This document shows positions 8,895 to 16,729 of a stretch of 64,000 bases of DNA, in pieces. Source of the stretch: Streptomyces sannanensis. Its GTDB lineage: Bacteria > Actinomycetota > Actinomycetes > Streptomycetales > Streptomycetaceae. A program made the translations under genes and the position numbers. Where the stretch lies: positions 6,510,001 to 6,574,000 of the forward strand of contig NZ_BAAAYL010000001.1 in assembly GCF_039536205.1 (NCBI RefSeq), read 5' to 3'. Positions within the stretch are counted from its first letter, which is position 1; the number at the start of each line of letters is the position of its first letter. Under the pieces are notes generated by a model. That model saw only the letters and a list, made by a program, of their open reading frames with translations, was not told the DNA's origin and did not search any database.

Positions 8895-9670
8895 CCGTCA
8901 CGGTCTCCTCACAGGCGCCGGCGCAGCCTGCGCAGGTTCGGTCGTCGTCTTCGTTCTGGCCGGTCTGATCCGGTCCCATGTGGACCGGATCGCGGCGGAG
9001 GCATCGGCGACGGCGGCTGGAGCGGCGGTCGCCGTGGTTGTCTTCGCCGGGGCGTCGCGCCTGACGTCCGCCGCTGCCTGAGACAAAGCGGACGACCGCG
9101 CTCAGCCGACCCCCATGGCCTCGGCCGCGCGCTTCTCCATCTCCTCCGGCGGAACGTCCTCGAGGTGCGTGGAGGCGGTCCACCAAGCCGACGAGTTCCG
9201 TCGCAAAGCGAAAGGCGGACGCGAAGCGGTCGTCCGGACGTCCCGGGAGTGCTTCCCCGTTGGCGGCGGGTGTGCCCCGCGGACGCTCTCACAGTGTGCG
9301 GTCGAGGGCCAGGGGACGGACCACACTGCCGTGAAGCCGCACGGGTCGGGCACACTGCGGCGGGCCTTGCGTACGCACGGCGGCGGGTCCGGCATCCCCG
9401 TGTGGCGGACATTCGCCGCTCATGGGCCGAGCCCGCTCAGGGGTGGAGTCGTCGATGGCCGACTGCGAGACGCGGGTCAAGGCCCCTGGTTGGAGGGTGC
9501 CGTCCAACGGGTGATGAATGCGGCCCAATACCACTCGAAGAGCCGATCATGCGGTGTTTCCCGCTGGTGCGAAGCCGCGGTCCGGCTGACGGTGGATCAC
9601 GTCGCCACTGCGATCCGATGAGCCGACGAAGTGTCAGCCATCGCAGTCGCGGCGAAAGGAATGCATTCCC
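8895..9670. other. Mostly non-coding stretch with one gene remnant
   Basis: Apart from the frameshifted remnant at 9102-9237, the open frames in this stretch lack ribosome-binding sites and recognisable domains. A short GACCG-TCA-CGGTC hairpin directly after the acetyltransferase stop (8893-8906) may be a weak terminator. The region 9240-9660 holds nothing I can name. Confidence 0.4.
9102..9237 (-). pseudogene. Frameshifted remnant of a small gene
   Basis: On the minus strand one frame reads FATELVGLVDRLH (about 9216-9169) and, one base later, the next frame reads HLEDVPPEEMEKRAAEAMG and then a stop at 9102. Joined, they would make a natural C-terminal segment ending VDRLH-HLEDVPPEEMEKRAAEAMGVG. 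The break is at base 9168 (an extra base or two missing). Helical acidic tails ending in EKRAAEAMG occur in small actinobacterial proteins, but I do not recognise the family. The 5' end cannot be defined because the frame has no clear start. Confidence 0.4.
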
Positions 9671-10465
9671 ATGCGATCTGCTCGCACCCTGCTGGCTTCG
9701 GCCGCAATGACGGCGATCCTCGCCATCTCCGGACCCGTTGCGCATGCCGTCACTGTCGTCGAGGACGGACGTGATTCCTCCAGCAGTGACAACTACGGCA
9801 AGTCCGACACAGGCGACAAGGAGAAGGGCGAGACGAAGGGCGACAAGGAGAAGGGCGAGGAGAAGGGCGACAAGGAGAAGGGCGACAAGGAGAAGGGCGG
9901 CAACGAGGACCGTGACAACCAGGGGGACAAGAGCGACCCTGGCAAGCCGAAGGGCGGTGTGCACACCGGTGGTGGCGCCCTGACGATGAGAGTGGCCTCT
10001 GTCAGTGACGACCGTGGCAATGAGGGTCGTGGCAACGAGGGCGGCGGTAACGAGGGGCGTGGCAACGAGGGGCGTGGCAACGAGGGGCGTGGCAACGAGG
10101 GCCGCGGCAACGAGGGCCGCGGTAATGAGGGCCGCGGTAATGAGGGCGGCGGTAACGAGGGGCGTGGCAACGAGGGCCGCGGCAACGAGGGGCGTGGCAA
10201 TGAGGGCCGCGGCAATGAGGGCCGGGACAACGGAGGCCGGGACAACGGAGGCCGGGGTCAGGGTGACAACGGCGACTACGGCGACGACGAGGGCGATGAC
10301 GAGGGCGGCTCCGGCAAGCCCGACGGCGGCGTCCACGCCGGTGGCGGCGGCCTGGCCACGACCGGCAGCGGCCTGGCGGCGGGGTCGATGCTGATGCTCG
10401 GCGGGCTCGGCGCGGGGGCGTACATGGTGCGCCGTCGCAGGGCCGCAGGTGCCGGCACGGTCTGA
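9671..10465 (+). CDS. Secreted repeat protein with LATTG sortase motif
   Basis: 264 residues. Signal peptide at residues 1-26 (AISGPVAHA cleavage region); a Lys/Glu-rich block built of KGDKEKG-type repeats (about 37-80); an array of 14 GNEG(R/G) pentapeptides and two DNGGR units (about 116-195); an acidic linker; then LATTG, a hydrophobic segment and the positively charged tail VRRRRA. LATTG fits the LAxTG signal of actinobacterial class E sortases. The mature protein would be a disordered, highly charged wall-anchored stalk. AAAGGA precedes the ATG by about ten bases. A sortase gene lies directly downstream. The exact role (adhesion, spacing, water retention) is unknown. Confidence 0.75.
   Translation: MRSARTLLASAAMTAILAISGPVAHAVTVVEDGRDSSSSDNYGKSDTGDKEKGETKGDKEKGEEKGDKEKGDKEKGGNEDRDNQGDKSDPGKPKGGVHTGGGALTMRVASVSDDRGNEGRGNEGGGNEGRGNEGRGNEGRGNEGRGNEGRGNEGRGNEGGGNEGRGNEGRGNEGRGNEGRGNEGRDNGGRDNGGRGQGDNGDYGDDEGDDEGGSGKPDGGVHAGGGGLATTGSGLAAGSMLMLGGLGAGAYMVRRRRAAGAGTV
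10016..10255 (+). repeat. 15-bp tandem coding repeat (GNEGR/DNGGR, 16 units)
   Basis: Sixteen consecutive 15-base units encode 14 GNEG(R/G) and two DNGGR pentapeptides. Third bases vary among units (ggc/ggt, aat/aac, ggg/ggc/ggt), so the array is not freshly duplicated, yet it is likely to expand and contract by slippage. Confidence 0.9.
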
Positions 10466-10626
10466 TGAGTCCAGCCAGCTAGCAGGTCGCCGCAGTGTCG
10501 CGGCCCTCGTCTCTCGGGGACGGTGGCCGCGGCGCCGGCATTTCCGCCCCTTCGGTCCTGTACCGAAGTCCCGTTCCGCCGCCCCCTCGCGCCCCCCGTG
10601 ACGCTCCTAGCGAAAGCCACGTTCCC

Positions 10627-11301
10627 ATGGACGCCCAGCAGCCTCCCGGTTCGAACACACCCGCCTCCCGCAGTCTTGGCCGCGCCCTGCTGTGGCCTGC
10701 CGTAGCGGTCGGGCTGGGCTTCCTCCTGGTCTACAACTCCTTCGACACTTCGGCAGTGGGCAGGCCGATGGCCAGTTCCGCGGCTTCCGCGACCACTGCT
10801 CCCTGGGCTGCCGCCACCGGTCCCGGGCCGGCGCTGCCGCGTTCCGTTCCCAAACGGATCGTGATCCCGGAGATCGCCGTCGACGCGCCCTTCACCGAGC
10901 TGTCCCTCGGGGCGTCCGGACAGCTCGAGGCACCGCCGGCCCACGACAACAACCTGGTCGGCTGGTACAAGGGCGCGGCGACGCCGGGCGAGCGCGGCAC
11001 CTCGATCGTCGCGGGCCATGTCGACACCGCCACGGGCCCGGCGGTGTTCGTGGAGCTCAGCATGCTCAAGTCCGGAAGCAAGGTCGACATCACTCGCGCG
11101 GACGGCACCGTCGCCAAGTTCAAGGTGGACTCCGTCGAGAGCTTCAGCAAAGCGAAGTTCCCCAATGAACGGGTCTACGCCGACACTCCGACAGCACAGC
11201 TGCGTCTGATCACATGCGGAGGTGAGTACGACAAGAAGGCCAAGGACTACAAGGAGAACGTGGTGGTGTTCGCCCATCTGGATTCCGTCAAGCGCGCGTG
11301 A
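10627..11301 (+). CDS. Class F (SrtF-like) sortase
   Basis: 224 residues: a short Pro-rich N terminus, one membrane helix (about residues 20-38, LLWPAVAVGLGFLLVYNSF), a Ser/Ala/Pro linker and the sortase beta-barrel. Catalytic His lies in VAGHVDTA and the catalytic Cys in LRLITCGGEYD; the family Arg would follow near the C terminus. Class F sortases of actinobacteria are poorly characterised transpeptidases. Start ATG 10627 is the first start that leaves a normal N terminus; its ribosome-binding site is weak and upstream in-frame GTG codons exist. Located 162 bases after the LATTG protein, its probable substrate. Confidence 0.82.
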   Translation: MDAQQPPGSNTPASRSLGRALLWPAVAVGLGFLLVYNSFDTSAVGRPMASSAASATTAPWAAATGPGPALPRSVPKRIVIPEIAVDAPFTELSLGASGQLEAPPAHDNNLVGWYKGAATPGERGTSIVAGHVDTATGPAVFVELSMLKSGSKVDITRADGTVAKFKVDSVESFSKAKFPNERVYADTPTAQLRLITCGGEYDKKAKDYKENVVVFAHLDSVKRA

Positions 11302-11308
11302 GCCGTCG

Positions 11309-11331
11309 CGGTGCGGGCCTGGCCCGCACCG
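11309..11331. terminator. Bidirectional terminator hairpin
   Basis: A perfect ten-base-pair stem, CGGTGCGGGC / GCCCGCACCG, with a three-base CTG loop sits between the convergent sortase and lipid-kinase genes. No U-tract follows, as is common for actinobacterial terminators. Confidence 0.75.
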
Positions 11332-11339
11332 ACGGCCCT

Positions 11340-12665
11340 CTACCGCCGTGGCCGGCGCCTCAGCGCCAGCTCGTACAGACGCCGCCAGTCCAGTCGGGGC
11401 CTCGACCGGGGCACTCCGGGGCGCACACGGGGGACGCGGACGCGCAGCGCTCGTGGCCTGATCGTGCAGTGCACGGGGGTGGGGAGCGTGAGCGCCTCAC
11501 CGTCGACGCCGACCTGCACCTCGGGTTCGTCGGCGTCGACGACGACCTCATGAGTGGTGAGCACGGTGAGGCCGGGTGCGTGCTCGCCGGCGAGCAATGC
11601 GGCTGCCTGCGCCGCGTTGTCGACCTTGACACTGAGAAGCCCGAGTTTCCCGGAGTCCAGCCGGTCCCGCCGCCCCAGTCCGGCCCGGTCGCCCAGCCGG
11701 TACGGGTTGTTGCTCACGAGGACGGCCTGAGGGGCCTCGACCGTGATCTCGGAGGCGCGAACGGTCAGCCGGGCGCCACGGTGATGGGTCAACACGTCCG
11801 GGAGCAGCGTGAGGGTGGTGTGGATCTTGTCGTCGCGGTAGGCGGGACTCTGCACCACCTCCGCATAGGCGCCGAACGACACATTGTTGACGAAGTCGCG
11901 TTCTCCGATGCGACCGAGATCGACGACCAGTTCGACGCCGTCGGTGAGTGCTGCCAGGCATGTCGACGGGTCGTCCCGGTCCAGCCCGAGATCCAGGGCG
12001 AAATGGTTCCGTGTGCCGGCCGAGATCACCATGAACGGGATGCCGCGTTCCGCCGCCACTCCGGCGACCAGAGCCTGTGTGCCGTCGCCGCCGGCCACCC
12101 CGAGGAGATCCGCGCCGTCGGCGACGGCGTCGCGGGCGAGGGTGGCGACGTCCTGAGGGTGGGAGGGGTCGAGCAGTACGACGTCTGCGCCCAGTGCCTC
12201 GGCCTTCTCCTTCAGCCGGAACTTCCCCGTCTTCCCGCCCCCGGACCGCGGATTCATGATGAGGAACGGATGTTCGGGCGGAGGTGTGCGGTATTCGGGT
12301 GGTGCGGCATGCGCGGCGTCCGTGCTGAGCGCGGCCCAGCCGGCGGAGGCGGCCAGGGCCCACAACCCGCAGCTGACGAGTACGACCCAGAGCAGTTCAG
12401 CGGTGACATAGAGCGTGATCACCGCAAGCGGTGCCGCGCAGGCCAGCGCGGAGGCGAGCCCTCTGGCCAGTCCTCTGTGGCTCAGGGCCCACCAGATTCC
12501 GGCAACGGTGACGGCCAGCCCGGCCAGCCCGACAGCCACCAGCACGATGCTCTTGAAGCCCGCGATCAGGAGCAGCAGCAGGATCCCCACGGCACCCGCC
12601 GCGATCGCCAGCCGCGCGGTCCAGCTCTGTGCGGTGCCGCTTCCCGTGCCGACAACGCCGCCCAT
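11340..12665 (-). CDS. Membrane-anchored diacylglycerol/sphingoid kinase-like protein
   Basis: 441 residues. Three to four hydrophobic segments at the N terminus (about 18-70 and 75-115) are followed by a DAGK catalytic domain (about 130-440): nucleotide loop MNPRSGGGKTGKF, the diagnostic GGDGT and the NNVSFGAYA region. Members phosphorylate lipids such as diacylglycerol or are uncharacterised YegS-like kinases; the membrane anchor suits a lipid substrate. The ATG at 12665 has a GGGAGG ribosome-binding site. Transcribed divergently from the LuxR regulator. The hydrophobic N-terminal half distinguishes it from soluble YegS. Confidence 0.82.
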   Translation of the reverse strand: MGGVVGTGSGTAQSWTARLAIAAGAVGILLLLLIAGFKSIVLVAVGLAGLAVTVAGIWWALSHRGLARGLASALACAAPLAVITLYVTAELLWVVLVSCGLWALAASAGWAALSTDAAHAAPPEYRTPPPEHPFLIMNPRSGGGKTGKFRLKEKAEALGADVVLLDPSHPQDVATLARDAVADGADLLGVAGGDGTQALVAGVAAERGIPFMVISAGTRNHFALDLGLDRDDPSTCLAALTDGVELVVDLGRIGERDFVNNVSFGAYAEVVQSPAYRDDKIHTTLTLLPDVLTHHRGARLTVRASEITVEAPQAVLVSNNPYRLGDRAGLGRRDRLDSGKLGLLSVKVDNAAQAAALLAGEHAPGLTVLTTHEVVVDADEPEVQVGVDGEALTLPTPVHCTIRPRALRVRVPRVRPGVPRSRPRLDWRRLYELALRRRPRR

Positions 12666-12884
12666 GAAGCCTCCCGTCGCTCGAGTACGGGCCGTTCACC
12701 CCATTGCACAACCATGTGCCGGAACACGCCTCACGGAGCCGGTGCGGGCCCCGCCTGGCGATCACGAACGAGCGCTGTGACGATGGTGGTGTTTGGCCGT
12801 TCCCGACCCGGCCCGACCGGGCGGAACGGCAGCGCATGCACCGCCGCCGGAACGAGGCAGCGGACGCCCCCGACGGTGGTCGCC

Positions 12885-15614
12885 ATGCCAGCCAGCCCAG
12901 CCTTCACAGCAGGAGCAGCAGACGGCGGAGGAGAGCCCCGTGCCCCCCGCCGATCCCGCGCGCGGGCGGACACGCAACTGGATCCGACCGGCGACCCCCT
13001 TGCGGCGGTCAGGTTCTCGGTGCCGGTGCTGCCCCGCACGCTGGTGAGCAGGAAGCGCCTGCTGGAACGCCTCACCGACTCGACGACAGGGCCGTTGACG
13101 TTGATCACGGGCCCCGCGGGAGCGGGCAAGACCGCCCTCACCGCCTCATGGGCGAACGAGGGTCCGGCACCCGGCCCCGTCGTGTGGCTGAACGTCAGGG
13201 ACGACGACAACGCCCCCGGCGTGTTCTGGTCGTACGTCCTCGGGGCGTTCCGCTTCCACCGGGTGCCACTGCCGGACGGAATCGGCAGTCCGGTGCTTGC
13301 GGACGACGTCGACCGCTCTCTCCTGGTCCGGCTCTCCTCCGCAGTGGCGCAGCTGCACCGTCCGGTCGTCCTCGTGCTCGACGGGCTCGAGCGGGTCACC
13401 GCCCGCGATGTGGCCTCGGGCCTGGACTTCGTGCTGGGCCATTCGGGTCCGCAGCTGCGCCTGGTGCTGATCAGCCGAGTGGACCCGCTGCTCCCGCTGC
13501 ACCGTTACCGCGCCGAGGACCGGATCAGCGAGATCCGAGGGGCCGAACTCGCTTTCACCTCCCATGAGGCGGCGAAACTGCTGCGCCGGCACGGACTGTC
13601 GCTGTCGGAGGAAAGCGTCGGCGCGCTCACCGGCCGGACCGAGGGCTGGGCCGCGGGGCTGCGGCTGTGCGCGCTGGCCATGCAGCGGGCCGACGACCCC
13701 GACCGCTTCGCGCGGTCGTTCACCGGCTCACAGCATGTCGTCACCGACTACCTGCTGGCGGAAGTGCTCGATGCGCTGCCGCCGGCCACGCAGAACCTGC
13801 TGCTACGTACAAGCATCCTGGAGCGGATCCACCCACAGCTCGCGAACGTGCTCACCGGACGTGACGACGCCGAGTGGATCCTGGCGCACCTCGCCCGTGC
13901 CAACGCGTTCGTCGAGGTGACCGGAGACCCGCCCTGGTGCCGATGCCACCCGCTGTTCTCCTCGGTCCTCCGTGCCCATCTGCGCAGCCGCCTGCCCGGC
14001 CTCGAGCCGCGGCTGCACCGCCTGGCGGCGCGATGGCTCGCCGACAACGGCCGGCTCACCGAAGGACTCGAACACGCGACCGCGACCGGTGACTGGGCCT
14101 ACGCCGCCACGCTGCTCATCGATCACCTGGCCGTCGGCCGCCTGCTGACCGGCCCGGACACCCACCGGCTGGAGAGGCTCTTCTCCGGCATGCCCACCAC
14201 CTTCCCCGGTGCGGCTCCGGCCCTCGTCGCCGCTGCCTGTGCCCTGGCACGGCACAACGCCCCGGCCGGCTGGGCACAGCTCGACCGGGCCCAGGCCCAC
14301 CTGGGCGGTGCCGCAGCAGCTCCCTCTCTCGGGACACGGCTGGCCCATACGCTTCTCCTGCTCCTGGCCGGCGGTGAGGAGCACGGCAGCACCGCCTGCG
14401 CGACCGCGGAGTCCCTCGCGCACCGGACCCGTGACCTCATGGCTGAGGTCGCACAGCCCTGCCTCGAACAGCACCCCGAGATCGAGGCGTTGCGGCGCTA
14501 CGGGCGGACCGGCGCACTGTTCGAAGCCGGACGTCTCGGGGAGGCCCACGACGCCCTCGAGCACGCCCTGGCCGCCTGCACGACCGAGGTGACCCGGACG
14601 GTCCGGTACGAGTGCCTGGGACGGCTCGCTCTGATCGAGAGCGTCCGCGGTGAGCTGCGCCGGGCCCAGGCACACGCCAGGGAGGGGCTGGAGGCCGCCG
14701 AGGAGTACGGCATCCCCCACCATCGGCGCACCGGTGTCTGCCATCTCGCGCTGGCCGCTGTCGCGTTCGACCGAAGCGATCTGCAGAGCGCCCGGCACCA
14801 TCTCGACCTCGCCGCCGATGTCTCAGGAATGGCACACGACCCGGTCTGCGCGGCCGAAACCGCGGTTTTGCGTGCCCGTCTGGAGCTGGCGTACGGCAAC
14901 ATACAGGCCGCCCTGGCGGTCGTGGACACCGCGGGCGGAGCCCATGCCGAGCAGTCGGCACTGCGGCTGGCCGAGACCCGCTCCGCCATTCATCTCGCTC
15001 GCGGCGACCCGGCGGCAGCGATCGGTGCATTGCGGGACACCGGGGGCATGCCCGCATACGCCGTGTCTCTCGCCGCCGCACACCTGGCCGCCGGGGACAC
15101 CGAACGCGCGGCGCGGCTACTGGCCGGACTCGGCCAGTTCGACCGGGCAGGCGTCACGGACCATGTCCGCATCCTGCTGCTCCGGGCCCAGGCCGCCGTG
15201 CTGGACAAGGACTTCGCCACCGCGGAGGGGCTGCTGGCCCGGGCACTGGACGCCGCGCGCCCGGAACAGTTCCGCCGGCCCTTCACCGAGGCGGGCCCCT
15301 GGCTGAGGCATCTGCTGGCGCGCAGGCCGGACCTCGGGGTGACCCACTCCTGGCTCACCGAGCGGCTCGCGGACGCCGGCACACCGGGCTCGGCCGGCGA
15401 CGACTCCCTTTCGGTCCCCGCCGAAGCGCTCAGTCCACGCGAGCGCGATGTTCTCAGGTGTGCCGCACACATGATGTCGACCGAGGAGATCGCCGCGGAG
15501 CTGTATGTGTCCGTCAACACCGTCAAGACGCATCTGAAGAGCATCTACCGCAAGCTGTCCGTATCCCGCCGCAGTGAAGCAGTCCGGCGCGCGAGAGAGC
15601 GGAAGCTGCTCTGA
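12885..15614 (+). CDS. Large ATP-binding LuxR family regulator (LAL/MalT type)
   Basis: About 909 residues, normal for MalT-like regulators. N-terminal signalling ATPase with Walker A GPAGAGKTAL (about residue 65) and an acidic Walker B-like LVLDGLE; a middle section of TPR-like helical repeats rich in Ala/Leu/Arg; and a C-terminal LuxR helix-turn-helix (LSPRERDVLRC... YVSVNTVKTHLKSIYRKL). Such proteins are ATP-dependent activators of transcription. Start uncertain: ATG 12885 gives the expected length, while GTG 12876 and ATG 12783 are alternatives; none has a strong ribosome-binding site. Target genes are not evident; neighbours are the lipid-kinase-like gene and the 65-residue protein. Confidence 0.85.
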   Translation: MPASPAFTAGAADGGGEPRAPRRSRARADTQLDPTGDPLAAVRFSVPVLPRTLVSRKRLLERLTDSTTGPLTLITGPAGAGKTALTASWANEGPAPGPVVWLNVRDDDNAPGVFWSYVLGAFRFHRVPLPDGIGSPVLADDVDRSLLVRLSSAVAQLHRPVVLVLDGLERVTARDVASGLDFVLGHSGPQLRLVLISRVDPLLPLHRYRAEDRISEIRGAELAFTSHEAAKLLRRHGLSLSEESVGALTGRTEGWAAGLRLCALAMQRADDPDRFARSFTGSQHVVTDYLLAEVLDALPPATQNLLLRTSILERIHPQLANVLTGRDDAEWILAHLARANAFVEVTGDPPWCRCHPLFSSVLRAHLRSRLPGLEPRLHRLAARWLADNGRLTEGLEHATATGDWAYAATLLIDHLAVGRLLTGPDTHRLERLFSGMPTTFPGAAPALVAAACALARHNAPAGWAQLDRAQAHLGGAAAAPSLGTRLAHTLLLLLAGGEEHGSTACATAESLAHRTRDLMAEVAQPCLEQHPEIEALRRYGRTGALFEAGRLGEAHDALEHALAACTTEVTRTVRYECLGRLALIESVRGELRRAQAHAREGLEAAEEYGIPHHRRTGVCHLALAAVAFDRSDLQSARHHLDLAADVSGMAHDPVCAAETAVLRARLELAYGNIQAALAVVDTAGGAHAEQSALRLAETRSAIHLARGDPAAAIGALRDTGGMPAYAVSLAAAHLAAGDTERAARLLAGLGQFDRAGVTDHVRILLLRAQAAVLDKDFATAEGLLARALDAARPEQFRRPFTEAGPWLRHLLARRPDLGVTHSWLTERLADAGTPGSAGDDSLSVPAEALSPRERDVLRCAAHMMSTEEIAAELYVSVNTVKTHLKSIYRKLSVSRRSEAVRRARERKLL

Positions 15615-15717
15615 CACGGGCGCGATGGCTTCGGTTCACCTCATCCGGGTGATGCCTCCGGGCCGCCGGGGGACCACCATGCGAGGAGATGCCCCGAACC
15701 CAGGGGAGTACTCACAC

Positions 15718-15915
15718 ATGCGTTACGAGTTCCGCGTCACCGGAAGCGTCTCCAGGGCCGTCGCCGATGAATTCCCCGAATTGGAGAAGGCGACCGTCCC
15801 CCCGCTGACCCTGCTCTTCGGCACGGTCACCGACGAGGCGCACCTGTACGGGCTGCTTGTCCGCTTCCAGGACCTGGGCCTGCATGTCCTCGAGATGCGT
15901 CGGCTACCGGACTGA
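15718..15915 (+). CDS. Small conserved-looking protein, function unknown
   Basis: 65 residues from ATG 15718, preceded by GGGAG at eight bases. The sequence looks like a compact alpha/beta domain (MRYEFRVTGSVSRAVADEF at the start; a central strand LTLLFGTV; LYGLLVRFQDLGLHVLEMRR at the end), without cysteines, signal or membrane segment. It is reminiscent of ACT-like half-domains, but I cannot assign a family. It lies about 100 bases after the LuxR gene and upstream of the first dormancy-type palindrome. Confidence 0.65.
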   Translation: MRYEFRVTGSVSRAVADEFPELEKATVPPLTLLFGTVTDEAHLYGLLVRFQDLGLHVLEMRRLPD

Positions 15916-15952
15916 TCGGCACGTCGTCCGCGATTCACCCCTCACGGGTGAG

Positions 15953-15968
15953 GGGGCCCTCGGGACCC
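15953..15968. promoter_or_regulatory. Box A: OsdR/DosR-type palindrome
   Basis: GGGGCC-CTCG-GGACCC. One of a set of related palindromes in this window with five-base half sites separated by four bases. Centre lies about 92 bases before the DUF7144 gene start. Proposed binding site for the NarL-type regulator encoded at 28730-29425. Confidence 0.55.
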
Positions 15969-16052
15969 GAGCGGAGGCTTGACATGAGCGGACATCCGAG
16001 GTCCGAGGAGCTCCGCTGCCCCGGCGGGGCCGATGAGAATTGAGGAATCGTC

Positions 16053-16493
16053 ATGACGCACACCACCCAATCCGTCCCCGGGAAGACGGCCATCGCGGCC
16101 GGCGGGCTGGTGATCTTCGCCGCCACGATGCTGGTCATCGTCGGTATCCTGGACGTCTTCCGCGGAATCATGGCCATCGCCGATGACGACATCTTTCTCG
16201 CCACGCCGCGTTACGTCTTCAGGTTCGACCTGGCCGGATGGGGCTGGATTCACCTGACCCTCGGAGCGCTGGCGGTCCTGGTGGGTGTCTTCCTGTTCCG
16301 TGCCGTGCTGTGGGCCCGGGTCACGGGTATCGTGATCGCCGCTCTGCTGATCATGGCCAACTTCCTGTCCCTGCCGTACTACCCGTTGTGGTCTCTGGTG
16401 GCGATCGCGCTGAACGCGTTCGTCATCTGGGCGCTGTGCCTCGTGAATCCGGACGAACTTCCGACGGCGCCGCCCGCCCGTGGGAAGCGGTGA
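16053..16493 (+). CDS. DUF7144 family membrane protein
   Basis: 146 residues with four membrane helices (about 15-38, 58-80, 85-105 and 110-132) and the characteristic signature [12 protein letters not shown], then [20 protein letters not shown] and a late [14 protein letters not shown]. This actinobacterial family has no known biochemical role and is frequently seen near stress genes. A weak GAGG-type site precedes ATG 16053. Box A upstream suggests membership of the dormancy regulon. The family name is from memory; membrane topology is clear. Confidence 0.75.
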   Translation: MTHTTQSVPGKTAIAAGGLVIFAATMLVIVGILDVFRGIMAIADDDIFLATPRYVFRFDLAGWGWIHLTLGALAVLVGVFLFRAVLWARVTGIVIAALLIMANFLSLPYYPLWSLVAIALNAFVIWALCLVNPDELPTAPPARGKR

Positions 16494-16629
16494 GCCGGCG
16501 GCGGGCCCTGTCCTGCTGCGGACCCCGGCCTGACGACCCCCGGCCGGTCCGCCCTGCTCCCGGCTCCACGCGGATGGCCCTTGACTGGCAAGGCCACCGT
16601 CGCAGGGAGGAGGCGGACCACCGCACAAC

Positions 16630-16645
16630 GGGGCCGAATGGCCTC
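16630..16645. promoter_or_regulatory. Box B: OsdR/DosR-type palindrome
   Basis: GGGGCC-GAAT-GGCCTC. The first 14 bases are identical to box E at 30715. Centre is about 92 bases before the phosphoketolase start codon, in the 236-base gap after the DUF7144 gene. Confidence 0.65.
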
Positions 16646-16729
16646 TCCTGGTCGGCGTGCCATCGGTGCGATGGTGGGAAACCCGTAATGCTGGGATTGA
16701 GCCGGCTCCGGTCGACCACGGAGGAATCC

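Noticed and set aside
9793..10245. Minus-strand frame rich in PRPSL repeats
   Set aside because: Mirror image of the GNEGR coding repeat; no start signal or function evident.
10016..10255. Possible CRISPR or minisatellite array
   Set aside because: The 15-base units are contiguous codon-in-phase repeats without spacers, encoding a peptide repeat.
11298..12884. Long 5' extension of the LuxR-type regulator frame
   Set aside because: It lies antisense to the lipid-kinase-like gene and has no domains; the regulator reaches normal length from 12885.
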